Source: Bordetella genomosp. 5 (GTDB taxonomy: Bacteria > Pseudomonadota > Gammaproteobacteria > Burkholderiales > Burkholderiaceae_B). Taken from it: DNA of 64,000 bases. Where the stretch lies: NCBI RefSeq assembly GCF_002261475.1, contig NZ_NEVN01000004.1, positions 372,001-436,000 of the forward strand. Direction: 5' to 3'. The first letter of the stretch is position 1, and every line of letters begins with the position of its first letter. This document shows, in pieces, positions 18,365-27,275 of the stretch. The position numbers and the translations under genes are program-made. Under the pieces are notes generated by a model. That model was not told the origin of the DNA, did not search any database, and worked only from the letters and a program-made list of their open reading frames with translations.

Positions 18365-19366
18365 ATGGCGTGGCGTGGGCTGTTGGCAATCGGAACCGCA
18401 CTCGGACTGGCCTGCGGCGGCCCGGCAGCGGCGGCGCCCGCAGGCGTGCCCGCCTGGGAGGTGACCGCGCCTTCGGGCGCCACCAGCATCGTGCTGGGTG
18501 GCCTGCAACGTCCGGCCGCCGGGCTGCTGATGCCGGCGCCCGCCGTGGTCCAGGGCAAGTCGCGCCTGGTGTTGATGCTCGACAGGGCCGCCGAAGCGGA
18601 GCCCTTCGAGCCGGGGCCCGCGTTTGTCGACCCGGCGGCGATGGCGGAGACCGGCCGCACCGGCGGGTTGGGCCGGGCGCCCTGGGCCAGCAAGCTGACG
18701 GATGCACAGATCGACCAGATGCGCACCAACGCGCGCTGCTTCATGCGGCAAGCCGCCGAGGAGGAGGGCGAGCCCGTCGATCCCGCGCTGGACGCGAGCG
18801 ATGCCGAGTACTGGCTGCGCATCGCGGTGGGTGGGCGTGATCCATATTTCGCGCTGGCGCTGGCCGCCGCGCACTGCATGCCGCCGGGCACGCGTTCGCG
18901 CGAGTCCGTTCTGCGTGAGGCGGCCGCCGCGGCGGACGTGCCGGTGGTGGCGGTGGACAGTACCACGCAGCTCTATGCCCGCTACTGGTCGACGCCGATT
19001 GCGCTGCTCCGGACCCTGCTTTATCAAAACGCCCTGACACCGCTGGCGCGCCAGGATCTGCAGCGCCTCGTCGACGCGCTCAATGCCGGCGATCTGGATG
19101 CGCTGGCGCAAGCCTCGAAGCCGAGCGGACTGTCAGCGTCCGAGCAGAAGCGGTTCGATCGGCTGATGGTGTTCGATGCGGTGGACGCGATACTGCCCAA
19201 GCTCGAGGTTCATCTCGGTCAGGGCAACGCGCTGGTGGTGTTCGATGCCGGCAAGCTGAGCGGCGAGTATGGCCTGCTGCCGAAGCTCACGCAGGCGGGC
19301 TACACGGTCAAGCCCATCGCGCTGCCGGCGGACGGGGCGCCCGTGCCGCCGCGCCAGGGCGGGTGA
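18365..19366 (+). CDS. TraB/GumN-family protein lacking the GxxH histidines
   Basis: 333-aa exported protein. Signal peptide at residues 1 to about 24 (LLAIGTALGLACGGPAAAAP); GAGAGG ribosome site before ATG 18365. The layout follows TraB/GumN (PF01963): an N-terminal GATSIVLGGLQRP where active members have GxxH, and a C-terminal VFDAGKLSG...LLPKLTQAGYTVKPI where they have GxxHL. Both histidines are replaced (Gln48 and a Lys). The protein is therefore probably a non-catalytic relative of these Tiki-like metalloproteases, or a divergent subfamily. No operon partner is apparent. Confidence 0.7.
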   Translation: MAWRGLLAIGTALGLACGGPAAAAPAGVPAWEVTAPSGATSIVLGGLQRPAAGLLMPAPAVVQGKSRLVLMLDRAAEAEPFEPGPAFVDPAAMAETGRTGGLGRAPWASKLTDAQIDQMRTNARCFMRQAAEEEGEPVDPALDASDAEYWLRIAVGGRDPYFALALAAAHCMPPGTRSRESVLREAAAAADVPVVAVDSTTQLYARYWSTPIALLRTLLYQNALTPLARQDLQRLVDALNAGDLDALAQASKPSGLSASEQKRFDRLMVFDAVDAILPKLEVHLGQGNALVVFDAGKLSGEYGLLPKLTQAGYTVKPIALPADGAPVPPRQGG

Positions 19367-19389
19367 GGCAGGGAAGGGTAGCTGCTACG

Positions 19390-19509
19390 CGGCCAGGGTG
19401 GCCTGCGCGGTCTATGCGGCCTACGCGGCCCGGCCCGGCCTACGCGACCTGCGCGGCCCCGCTCGGCCTACGCGACCTGCCCGGCCCGGCCCGCCCCTCT
19501 CGCGAGGGG
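19390..19509. repeat. Degenerate GC-rich repeats plus hairpin between convergent genes
   Basis: Imperfect repeats of a GGCCTACGCGRCC-like unit. Two 28-base copies begin at 19437 and 19465 with few differences. They end in a perfect hairpin CCCCTC-TCGC-GAGGGG (19494-19509). It lies between convergent genes and may serve as a bidirectional transcript end. No gene is seen here. Confidence 0.6.
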
Positions 19510-19514
19510 TTAAG

Positions 19515-20726
19515 TCAGCTCAGCGGCTGGCGCTCGGGCCAATGGATCGCGGGCACGCGGTTGAGCGCGGGGCGGGCAAACAGATAGCCCTGGAATCGCT
19601 CCACGCCCGCCGCCTGAAGCCAGCACCACTCCTCGACCTCTTCCACGCCTTCGGCCACGGGGGTGATGCCCATCGCGGCGCAGGCCTGCAGAATGGCGCG
19701 CACGATGGCCTGACGCGGTCCGTCGGTGTGGATGCCCTGGATCAGCTTGCGGTCGATCTTGAGCTTGTCGGGCTGGAATTCGGCCAGGAGCGACAGCCCT
19801 GCGAAACCCGCGCCGAAATCGTCGATGGCGACGCCGATGCCCGCCTTGCGCAGTTGCGTGATGGAAGCGCCGAACGTGCTCAGGCAGGAGATGGCCTCCT
19901 GCTCCGTCACTTCCACGATGACCTGTCGCGGCGACAATCCGCTCTCCGCGATCTGTGCCAGCAGACAGTCCACCGCATCGGGCACGGTGATCAACGACAT
20001 GGGAAACAGATTGACCGAGATTTTGGTGCTCTGGATGCCCAGCTGCTTTGCCGCGTCGAAGGCCACGCCCTTGGACTGCAGGTCGGCCATGTAGCGCGCT
20101 TCGTGCGGAACCGACGCGAAATACTCGTCCGGCGAGCCGCCCGTGTCGCTGCGGATCAATAGCTCGTAAGAAGTGACCTTGCGTCGCAGTGGTTCGACGA
20201 TGGGCTGCAGCGCGAATTGGCAGGGCGGGCCGGGCAGAAGCCGTCCGGGCCCCGACGCGGGCTGGCCCGCCGTGGTGAACTGCCACTCGCGCGCATCGTC
20301 GCCTTCGACGATGTGATCGGTCCAGCGTGCCTTGGCATAGACGTGCAGGATATTGACCACGCGGTCATCGCGGCTCGGGCTCTTGGTCATCTTGTCGAGC
20401 ACGGCGGACAGCACGTCGTCGGGACGGCTGTCGCGCAGGTCGAGCATCGCCATCTCATCGCCGTCGAAGCGCCGCGTCGGCGCATTGTCGCGCAGCAGCT
20501 GCACCACGTTGCAATGTCGATCATCGCGCTTGATCGAGTCGTACAACGACGTCACCGCGGCTTCCGGCCCCTCGAGCAGCTGCACGAAATGCACGCCATC
20601 GAAGAGCAGGATGCCGGTGACACCCAGCGCCGCATTGCGCTGCCGGGCCGCATCGAGCAGCCGATCGAACTCTTCCAGCGGCAGTGGCGCGCTGAGGCGA
20701 CTGCGGTAGATCAACGTGCAAAGCAT
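19515..20726 (-). CDS. BLUF-EAL blue-light-regulated c-di-GMP phosphodiesterase
   Basis: 403-aa photoreceptor enzyme, start at 20726. BLUF domain at about residues 1-95: flavin-site Tyr in MLCTLIYRS, GVTGILLF, and the switching Gln in HFVQLLEG. EAL domain at about 155-395: YELLIRS (EAL position), Asn in ISVNLFP, EVTEQE, the DDFGAGFAGLSLL metal motif, Lys in KIDRKL, AEGVEE and FQGYLFARP. All catalytic positions of EAL hydrolases appear kept, so light-controlled c-di-GMP hydrolysis is predicted, as in BlrP1. The enormous upstream extension of the frame is antisense to the epimerase gene. Confidence 0.92.
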   Translation of the reverse strand: MLCTLIYRSRLSAPLPLEEFDRLLDAARQRNAALGVTGILLFDGVHFVQLLEGPEAAVTSLYDSIKRDDRHCNVVQLLRDNAPTRRFDGDEMAMLDLRDSRPDDVLSAVLDKMTKSPSRDDRVVNILHVYAKARWTDHIVEGDDAREWQFTTAGQPASGPGRLLPGPPCQFALQPIVEPLRRKVTSYELLIRSDTGGSPDEYFASVPHEARYMADLQSKGVAFDAAKQLGIQSTKISVNLFPMSLITVPDAVDCLLAQIAESGLSPRQVIVEVTEQEAISCLSTFGASITQLRKAGIGVAIDDFGAGFAGLSLLAEFQPDKLKIDRKLIQGIHTDGPRQAIVRAILQACAAMGITPVAEGVEEVEEWCWLQAAGVERFQGYLFARPALNRVPAIHWPERQPLS

Positions 20727-20948
20727 GGCATCCTCTGTGAGTGCGCTGCAGGCGGAGAGGTCGCCGGGGTACGGGACTAGCATATCAGCAGGATGGCATC
20801 CGATATGCATGAAATGAGGGGGAGATACGGGGCACTTCATGAATTGCAGGGCTTTATGCGAACGTTTTCTGCATACTTCATGCAAAATACTTGCCTGTCT
20901 TCTTTTTTGTTCCGGTTTATTGCGGAACGTGTCGTCCAGGAGTGTGTG

Positions 20949-21116
20949 TTGAAGCCGATTTACTACCTCGCGGGCATCGTGCCCGCCGTGATCGTCGTGG
21001 GTGTACTGCTGGCCGTGAAGCCCGATGCACTGACGCTGCCGATCTATATCGGAATCGGCGTCGGCGCGGGTGCCATCGTTGCGATCGTGTCGCAGATCTA
21101 CGGCAAGAAAGACTGA
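20949..21116 (+). CDS. Small membrane protein, 55 aa
   Basis: AGGAG at 20939-20943 precedes the TTG at 20949 by about five bases (GTG 20946 is the alternative). The product, LKPIYYLAGIVPAVIVVG..., has two hydrophobic helices split by a KPDALTLP turn and ends SQIYGKKD. It lies three bases before the epimerase start, so they are probably co-transcribed. The upstream frame to 20793 is AT-rich, non-coding-looking DNA. Function unknown. Confidence 0.6.
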   Translation: MKPIYYLAGIVPAVIVVGVLLAVKPDALTLPIYIGIGVGAGAIVAIVSQIYGKKD

Positions 21117-21119
21117 GCC

Positions 21120-22142
21120 ATGCAGGATCTTGCGTTGCCACAGCGCCTGTTTCTCACGGGCGGCAGCGGCTATGTCGGCCGCAATCTGATCCGGCATTTC
21201 GTCGCGCTCGGTGTCGAAGTGGTTGCGCTCGCACGCAACGATCGCGCCTGCGAAACGGTCGAAGCGCTCGGCGCCCAAGCCGTGCAGGGCGATCTGCTTG
21301 CCGAAGGAATGAGCGAGGCAATGCAAGGCTGCCAGGCCTTGATCCATGCCGCGGCGCATACGGGCCATGGTCTGCCCACGCCCGCGCAACGCCGTGTCAA
21401 TGTCGAAGGCACTCAGCACATCCTCGCCGCCGCGCGCGAGGCCGGCATCCGACGCGTGGTGCATCTCAGCACCGAGTCGGTCCTGCTCGACGGCCGGCCT
21501 TTGATCAGCGCCAACGAATCGCAGCCCTATCCGCGCCGGCCCGCCGGCGGATACTCGGTCACGAAAGCCGAGGCCGAGCGCATCGCGCTGGCCCACAACG
21601 ATGCGCGGATGGAAGTCATCGTGCTGCGACCGCGTTTCGTGTGGGGCCGCGACGACACCACGGCCTTGCCGCAGTTGCTCAAGGCGGTCGAGAAAAAGAG
21701 ATTCGCCTGGGTCGATGGCGGGCGTTATCTGACGTCCACCACGCACATCGGCAATCTGATGCATGGGGTGGAGCGCGCGCTGCGGGCGGGCAAAGCGGGC
21801 GAGGTCTACTTCATCACGGATGGCGAGCCCGTCGAGTTTCGCGGTTTCATCACCGCGCTGCTCGCCACGCAGGGGCGCACGGCGCCGGACAAGAGCGTGC
21901 CGCGCTGGTTGCTGCGTGCGATCGCCACCTTGAGTACCTGGGCCGCCACCACCAGCCGGGGCAATCGTCCGCCGCCCGTCACGTTGCAGCAGTTCGCGAC
22001 GTCGGCGGTCGAAGTCACGCTCGATATTTCCAAGGCGCGGCGCGAGCTGGATTACGCGCCGCCCATCGATCGCGAGCAGGGCCTGCAGGAATTGCGCGAT
22101 CGGCGGCAGGCGGACACCGGCGTGCCGGCATCCGCGGGCTAA
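21120..22142 (+). CDS. NAD(P)-dependent epimerase/dehydratase (extended SDR)
   Basis: 340-aa extended short-chain dehydrogenase. Nucleotide motif LTGGSGYVGRNL at residues 12-23, HAAAHTG-type segment, active-site YSVTKAEAE (YxxxK), and the GYSV/RPRFVWGRDD substrate region. It belongs to the broad nucleotide-sugar epimerase / 3-beta-HSD-like group acting on an unknown substrate. It follows the 55-aa membrane protein directly. Confidence 0.85.
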   Translation: MQDLALPQRLFLTGGSGYVGRNLIRHFVALGVEVVALARNDRACETVEALGAQAVQGDLLAEGMSEAMQGCQALIHAAAHTGHGLPTPAQRRVNVEGTQHILAAAREAGIRRVVHLSTESVLLDGRPLISANESQPYPRRPAGGYSVTKAEAERIALAHNDARMEVIVLRPRFVWGRDDTTALPQLLKAVEKKRFAWVDGGRYLTSTTHIGNLMHGVERALRAGKAGEVYFITDGEPVEFRGFITALLATQGRTAPDKSVPRWLLRAIATLSTWAATTSRGNRPPPVTLQQFATSAVEVTLDISKARRELDYAPPIDREQGLQELRDRRQADTGVPASAG

Positions 22143-22329
22143 GGTAAGGTCCTGCTCATCCGGCGTCGCGGCACCGGCGTATGCCGCGCCGCTCGACGCC
22201 GGATGCTCTCGCCGTACTCAGTGGACCTGCCGACGGCGGCTGGCAGCGGGAGCGCCGGTGAACGCACTGCGATGACGCGGCCGCCTTCTTCGGCCACGCC
22301 GGTCATGATGAGCTCGTGGCGCTCGGCCC

Positions 22330-23949
22330 TCATTTTGCCGCCGCGGGCGTCACCCGCAGCAGCCGCGCATCCACGCCGTCGGTCAGCACATAGATCGCGC
22401 CGTCGGGTGCCACCTTGACGTCACGCATGCGCTCGCCGAGCTCCGATAGCAGCAATTGCTCGCCCGTGATGCGCTGACCCTCGCGCATCACGCGGCGTAC
22501 CGCGCGTTCCTTCAACGCTGGGACCAGCAGATCGCCGCGCCATTCGGGGAACAGCGCGCCGCGGTAGATCGCCAGCCCGGCCGGCGCGATCGAGGGCGTC
22601 CAGTCGAGGATCGGGTCTTGATAACCGGCCAGCGTCTGGAATGGCGTGATCCGGGCAAACGGGTAGTCGATCCCGCCGGTGATCAGCGGCCAGCCGTAGT
22701 TGCCGCCCGCGACCACGCGATTGACCTCGTCGCCGCCGCGCGCACCGTGTTCGGTCACGAGCAGTTCGCCGTTTTCGGGGTCAACGGCGATGCCTTGCGC
22801 GTTGCGATGGCCGAGGCTGTAGATCTCGCGGGCGGCGCCGGCTCGTTGTGCGTAGGGATTGTCGTGGGGCACCTGTCCGTCATGCGTCAGCCGCACGACG
22901 GTACCGAGGTGGTTGGCCCGGTTCTGCGCTTCTTCGCGCTGCGCATTGCCGTCGCCCACCGTGAGCACGAGCGTGCCGTCGCCGAGAAACGCCAGCCGGC
23001 CGCCGTTGTTGCCCGCCGTGGATTTCGAGGTGGCGCTGAACAGCACGCGCACGTCCTCGAGCCGGTCGTGCACGAGTCGCGCACTGACCAGACGCGTGCC
23101 ATTGGCCCGCGGCTCGCCGTGGCCCATCGTGAGATAGATGCGGGCATTGCTGGCGAAGTCGGGGTCGAGCGCCACCTCCATCAGGCCGCTCACGCCGCCC
23201 TGATGAAAAATCGGCGGCAATCCGGTGAGCGCGATGTCGCCGGTCGAGCCGTCGCGCGCGATCGTGCGCAGCCGTCCCGCCATCTCCGTGACGAGCACGC
23301 GGCCGTCAGGCAGGAACGCCACCGACCAAGGGCGATTCAATCCGCTCGCCACCGTCTGCACCGCATAGCTCGCCGGATCCACGGGCTCGGGCTTCGCGCC
23401 CGCGCGAGGGGCCGCGATCGCAAAGAGCGCTGCGGGTATGAGCGCCAGCACGCCCGTTGCCGCGCCTTCGCGCCACGCCGACAGTCCGCGCTGTGCGCGG
23501 GCGGCGAGCCGCACGGGCGAGGTCATCCGGGCATACAGCAAGCCCGCCGGCAGCGCGCAGAGCGACATCAGCGCGTAGCCGGGCATCCCCCGCGTACCGG
23601 GAAGCGCGGGCATCGGAATCACCCAGCGCATCAAGGCGAATGCCGTTGCCAGGCCGGCCACGGCCGCCAGACTCAACAACGCGGTGCGGGCCTGGATCCG
23701 CGTGAGGCGCAAGAGCAGGTGCGCCACGGTAAAGGCGAGCAGCAGCGCCACCAGGGCGATGCCCGTCATCACGGGCCCGAAGGTCGCCACGTCCTGCAGC
23801 GTGGTGATCAGCCAGAGCGGCGTCGTCAGCGGCGCGCCGAGCGCAAGCAGGGCGCTCAGGCTCACCTGCGTCTGCACGGCACTGGCGAGAGCGCCTGTCA
23901 GAAGGGCGGCGGCGAGGAGGGCGGTGAGGTGGCGGAGTTTGGTGACCAT
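22330..23949 (-). CDS. Membrane-anchored PQQ-type glucose/sorbosone dehydrogenase (GSDH)
   Basis: 539 aa, start at 23949. Residues 1 to about 195 contain a signal-like helix and about four further transmembrane helices (for example PVMTGIALVALLLAFTVAHL and LSLAAVAGLATAFALMRWVI). Residues about 205-535 form a GSDH beta-propeller: VASGLNRPWSVAFLPDGRVLVTE, PDFASNARIYLTMGH, SLGHRNAQGIAVDPENGEL, TEHGARGGDEVN and GGNYGWPLI. Soluble PQQ glucose dehydrogenase relatives oxidise sugars in the periplasm; the multi-helix anchor is less common. Electron acceptor and substrate unknown. Confidence 0.85.
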   Translation of the reverse strand: MVTKLRHLTALLAAALLTGALASAVQTQVSLSALLALGAPLTTPLWLITTLQDVATFGPVMTGIALVALLLAFTVAHLLLRLTRIQARTALLSLAAVAGLATAFALMRWVIPMPALPGTRGMPGYALMSLCALPAGLLYARMTSPVRLAARAQRGLSAWREGAATGVLALIPAALFAIAAPRAGAKPEPVDPASYAVQTVASGLNRPWSVAFLPDGRVLVTEMAGRLRTIARDGSTGDIALTGLPPIFHQGGVSGLMEVALDPDFASNARIYLTMGHGEPRANGTRLVSARLVHDRLEDVRVLFSATSKSTAGNNGGRLAFLGDGTLVLTVGDGNAQREEAQNRANHLGTVVRLTHDGQVPHDNPYAQRAGAAREIYSLGHRNAQGIAVDPENGELLVTEHGARGGDEVNRVVAGGNYGWPLITGGIDYPFARITPFQTLAGYQDPILDWTPSIAPAGLAIYRGALFPEWRGDLLVPALKERAVRRVMREGQRITGEQLLLSELGERMRDVKVAPDGAIYVLTDGVDARLLRVTPAAAK

Positions 23950-24472
23950 TGCAGGGCGTGGGCAAATGCGGGAATAGGGGCGTGGCGGGTCAATCGTGCG
24001 CGCAGGGCCGGACTCGCATCCGCACACGTGCGACACCGTGCACGCGGGCGGACGAGCCCGCGCGTACGCCTGGCGCCTCGGCGCGACACGACGGGGATCT
24101 CGGCATCGGCGTCTTTCACCGGCGGTTTCGCGACGACTGCGAGCCCGTATTCCTGCGCCGCCGGCCGTAGGCTACCCGCAGTGTGCCTGGAGCCTGCCAC
24201 CGCCGGTGGGGATCTCTGTACCGTAGCAGCCCGCTCGAGCTACGGCCGGCCCTTCCCCGCAGGCATGATTAAAGAAGTATAAATAGGGTTAGTGCGCCAT
24301 TAATGATGCATTGTGGGGAAACGGCAGCGGCGGGATGAAGGTCGGTGCGGCGCGCGTGGGGCCCACATTGCCCCCTCGTAACCTCGGGGTGCGACCGGCG
24401 CGACAAGCCACATTTGCTTCCATTTGGCCTGTTAATTGTTCATTAAGTTGATTTATGTGCTATTAATTAGTC
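23950..24472. other. Divergent intergenic region upstream of hipBA
   Basis: About 520 bases, no gene seen. The right half becomes AT-rich with repeated TTAAT/ATTAA elements, including the 15-base dyad TTAATTGTTCATTAA at 24432-24446 and a second ATTAATTAG block at 24462, suitable for autoregulation by the HipB-like protein. No Shine-Dalgarno sequence precedes the hipB ATG. Confidence 0.5.
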
Positions 24473-24820
24473 ATGAAAAAGAAGCTCAAGCCCTCTTTCG
24501 CCACCGAGCTCACGCTTCAGCAGATCGGGCAGAACATCCGCACGGCGCGTCTGCGCCGCGGCGAGACGGAATCCGCGCTGGCCGACAGCCTGGGTGTGGC
24601 ACGCGCGACGATCGCGCGGCTCGAGCGCGGCGACGGCGGCGTCTCGGCCGCGCTCTTGCTCGAAGCCCTGGGCCATTACGGCTTCGGTGCGCAGACCGAG
24701 GGGCTCGGTGATCCCGACACCGACGGCGTCGGCAAACGGCTCGAAGCGCAGCGCCGCCCCGAGCGCGGTTCGCGCCGCGCGGCGGGCACGCGCCGGCCCG
24801 TCGATCCGCGGCTGCTGTAG
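24473..24820 (+). CDS. hipB: HipB-like XRE-family DNA-binding antitoxin/regulator
   Basis: 115 aa. Helix-turn-helix of Cro/C1 type at about residues 14-70: LQQIGQNIRTARLRRGETESALADSLGVARATIARLERGDG, with a basic, disordered tail after it. Ten bases upstream of the HipA-like kinase, the usual hipBA order. It probably represses its own promoter through the AT-rich dyads upstream. The ATG at 24473 has no ribosome site; translation may be leaderless or weak. Confidence 0.85.
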   Translation: MKKKLKPSFATELTLQQIGQNIRTARLRRGETESALADSLGVARATIARLERGDGGVSAALLLEALGHYGFGAQTEGLGDPDTDGVGKRLEAQRRPERGSRRAAGTRRPVDPRLL

Positions 24821-24829
24821 GCGGCACCC

Positions 24830-26122
24830 ATGGCAAGCCGCAAGGACAAGCCCGTCGAGAGTCCGCTCTTCGTCTACGTGGATATCGCGGGCGAGGCAGT
24901 GCTTGCCGGAGTCCTGAGCCTCGATGATTCCGACGAGGAGAGCTTCTACGCGGAGTTCACCTATGTCGAATCCTATGTGCGAGACCCGCGCGGCTTTTCG
25001 CTCGACCCCATCAATCTGCCGCTCGCCGACTCGCGCACCACGTTTCGCACCACCAGCCGCTACGAGGTCCTGGGCGCGATCTTCGATGCCGCGCCCGACG
25101 CCTGGGGGCGCAACGTCATGGCGGTCGACACGGGCGCGCGCGTGTCCGAGGATCAGGTGCTGCTGAAGGGGCGGGGCATGGGCGTGGGCGCGCTGTTCTT
25201 CAGCGCGGTCCAGCTCACACCCAACATGCGCAAGACCTACCGCCTGCCCGAAATGACCGAGCTCGAGACGCTTGGCAGCCTGCTGGCCGATGTCGATCAG
25301 GGCATCAAGCCCAAGAAGCTGTATCGCGATCTGCTCGGCAGCTCGTGGGATATCGGCGGCGCGCGTCCCAAGACCATCGTGCGCGACGCGGAGGGCGAGA
25401 TGTGGATCGCCAAGTTTCCGCGCCGCGGCGACAGCTACGACCGGCAGCGGGTGGAGTTCGCCAACCTCCGGATGGCGAGCGCGATCGGTCTCACGGTGCC
25501 TGAAATCAGGCTCGAAGAGACGCCTTTGGGCGCCGTGCTGCTGACGCACCGGTTCGACCGCTACCGCGTGCGACCCGACGTGGCGGGCGCGCCGGTCGTG
25601 GCACGGCGGCACTTCCTGAGCGGCGCGTCGCTCATCAGTCCGTCGGTCTCGATCGGCAAGCGCGAACTCGACGGCACTCGCGGACGCGCCACCTTCTCGT
25701 ATGGCCGCCTGGCCGATGTCGTGCGCCGCATCTCCTCGAATCCGGTCCGCGACCTTAAGGAGCTGTATGCGCGCATGGCGCTCAACGTGGCCGTCCACAA
25801 CACCGACGACCATCTGAAAAACTTCGGCTTCGTCAAAGACGACGGCGCGGAAACCTACCGACTCTCGCCGCTCTTCGACGTCGTCACGCAGGAGGGCTCG
25901 GCAAAGCACTACCTGCACGTGGGCACGCTGGGACGCGAGAGCACCTTCGATAACGTGCTGAGCGACTACCGCCGCTTCGGCCTGCGCTCGGAGGCGGCCG
26001 CGGCCTCGATCGTGGACCGCGTGCGCGCCGTGGTGGCCGAGCGCCGCACGTATTACGAGGCGGCGGGCCTGTCGCCGATCGAGATCGAGCGCCTGGAAGC
26101 AACGCTGACCGCCTGGCATTGA
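24830..26122 (+). CDS. hipA: HipA-like serine/threonine kinase toxin
   Basis: 430 aa, in the normal HipA range. N-terminal subdomain (SPLFVYVDIAGEAVLAGVLS, residues about 11-30), glycine-rich SSWDIGGARPKTIV, ATP-lysine in WIAKFP, catalytic loop LNVAVHNTDDHLKNFGF (His-x-x-Asp and Asn) and the metal motif LSPLFDVV. HipA kinases phosphorylate translation factors or aminoacyl-tRNA synthetases and cause growth arrest; the target here is unknown. Partner of the upstream XRE protein. Confidence 0.9.
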   Translation: MASRKDKPVESPLFVYVDIAGEAVLAGVLSLDDSDEESFYAEFTYVESYVRDPRGFSLDPINLPLADSRTTFRTTSRYEVLGAIFDAAPDAWGRNVMAVDTGARVSEDQVLLKGRGMGVGALFFSAVQLTPNMRKTYRLPEMTELETLGSLLADVDQGIKPKKLYRDLLGSSWDIGGARPKTIVRDAEGEMWIAKFPRRGDSYDRQRVEFANLRMASAIGLTVPEIRLEETPLGAVLLTHRFDRYRVRPDVAGAPVVARRHFLSGASLISPSVSIGKRELDGTRGRATFSYGRLADVVRRISSNPVRDLKELYARMALNVAVHNTDDHLKNFGFVKDDGAETYRLSPLFDVVTQEGSAKHYLHVGTLGRESTFDNVLSDYRRFGLRSEAAAASIVDRVRAVVAERRTYYEAAGLSPIEIERLEATLTAWH

Positions 26123-26135
26123 AACTGATGCAGCC

Positions 26136-26150
26136 CCACATGGAATGTGG
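26136..26150. terminator. Short stem-loop between convergent genes
   Basis: CCACAT-GGA-ATGTGG hairpin between hipA and the NAD operon end, no T-run. Weak candidate for transcript termination. Confidence 0.25.
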
Positions 26151-26194
26151 CCGCTTCGTACCGTCGTCGGTCGGCGGCCACCCAGCCCGACGCC

Positions 26195-27259
26195 TTACGC
26201 GTGCGCCGGCACGATCGTGGCCTGCGAGCTCAGGATCCCGAGGAACCGATCGAGGATCAGCGCGTGATCCTCGAACAGCTGGTCGACCATGCCGGGCAGT
26301 TCCGATACCGGCACCCAGCGCGCCTCCTTCGCGTCGTCCGCACCCTTCACCTCGGGCAGGCGCTCGCTCTTCAACGCAAAGTAAAACGCCTGCGTGATGA
26401 GGCGGCCGCGCGGACTGCGGCCGGGGTTGTCGAAGATCGCCTGGTCCTTGAGCGCGTGCTCCATCACGGACGAGGGCAGCTCAAAAAGGGTTTCTTCGCC
26501 GAGCTCGCGTACCGCTCCGTCGAACCAGCGCTCGTCCTTGTCCAGAAAGCCGCCGGGCAGGGCCCACTGGCCGCGGCCGATGATGTTGGCCCGTTTGATG
26601 AGCAGCACGTGGTCGGCGGCCCGCACCACCGCGTCCGCCGTGAGGTACACGGGGGCGGTGTACTTCAGGCGGTAGGCCTTCACGGCCAGATGCTCGTCGC
26701 GGCAGGCGGCATAGACGGGCAGCTCGGCCCAGGCACGCAGGTAGTCGAGCACGCCTTCGTGCAGATAGGGGCGCAACACATCCAGCGATGCCGCGACAGA
26801 CGCGTCGCTGAAGTACACGTCGCGCAGACCGGTCGCGTCCACGTCGCGCGTGCTGCCCGCGTCCACGAAGGTCCACGACTTGAACTGCGGCAGGGTCAGG
26901 TAGTAACTGGAAGGGTCCTTTTGGTAGCCGACCAGGCAGACCGGCGTCTGGCCATGGATCTCGATGACGGCGGCCTGCACCGCATCGGCCCAGCGCTTGT
27001 CATTGCCGTAGTCCTGCACCATCACGAAGCTCACGCGCTGGCGCTGCTCGGTGCTCAGCATGCTTTCCAGCATGGCCTGGCGCTCGCCTTCGGTGAACGG
27101 ATTCTTGGGATTACGCGAGCGGTGCGCGGAGCCGATCACGATGCTCACACGTTGCGCCACCGCCAGCGCGCGCTGGATCAGGTCGAAATGCGCCAGGTGG
27201 GGAAGCTGCCAACGGCCGATCACGACGGCGGCGGCGTACTGCGGGGTGTCGGGGGTCAT
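26195..27259 (-). CDS. nadM: Bifunctional NMN adenylyltransferase / Nudix hydrolase
   Basis: 354-aa fusion. N-terminal NadM-type nucleotidyltransferase (residues about 8-180) with the class I motif GRWQLPHLAHFDLI (HxxH-like) and the ISSSR-like segment seen as SAHRSRNPKNPF; C-terminal Nudix domain (about 205-345) with a complete box starting GGFLDKDE and continuing REL-GEE. It would adenylate NMN or NaMN to NAD or NaAD and may hydrolyse ADP-ribose-type products. Last gene of the pncA-pncB-nadE-nadM operon. Confidence 0.92.
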   Translation of the reverse strand: MTPDTPQYAAAVVIGRWQLPHLAHFDLIQRALAVAQRVSIVIGSAHRSRNPKNPFTEGERQAMLESMLSTEQRQRVSFVMVQDYGNDKRWADAVQAAVIEIHGQTPVCLVGYQKDPSSYYLTLPQFKSWTFVDAGSTRDVDATGLRDVYFSDASVAASLDVLRPYLHEGVLDYLRAWAELPVYAACRDEHLAVKAYRLKYTAPVYLTADAVVRAADHVLLIKRANIIGRGQWALPGGFLDKDERWFDGAVRELGEETLFELPSSVMEHALKDQAIFDNPGRSPRGRLITQAFYFALKSERLPEVKGADDAKEARWVPVSELPGMVDQLFEDHALILDRFLGILSSQATIVPAHA

Positions 27260-27275
27260 TCGGATCTCCGTGGAT

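Noticed and set aside
19390-19493. CRISPR-like repeats
   Set aside because: Only two clear 28-base copies, adjacent without spacers and GC-rich; no cas genes.
20727-21764. Long N-terminal extension of the BLUF-EAL frame
   Set aside because: It runs antisense through the epimerase and small membrane protein genes; the BLUF domain starts at the Met at 20726.
22456-24282. 608-codon open frame opposite the PQQ dehydrogenase gene
   Set aside because: Shadow of a well-supported GSDH gene; translation is rich in Arg, Ala, Gly and Gln without motifs.
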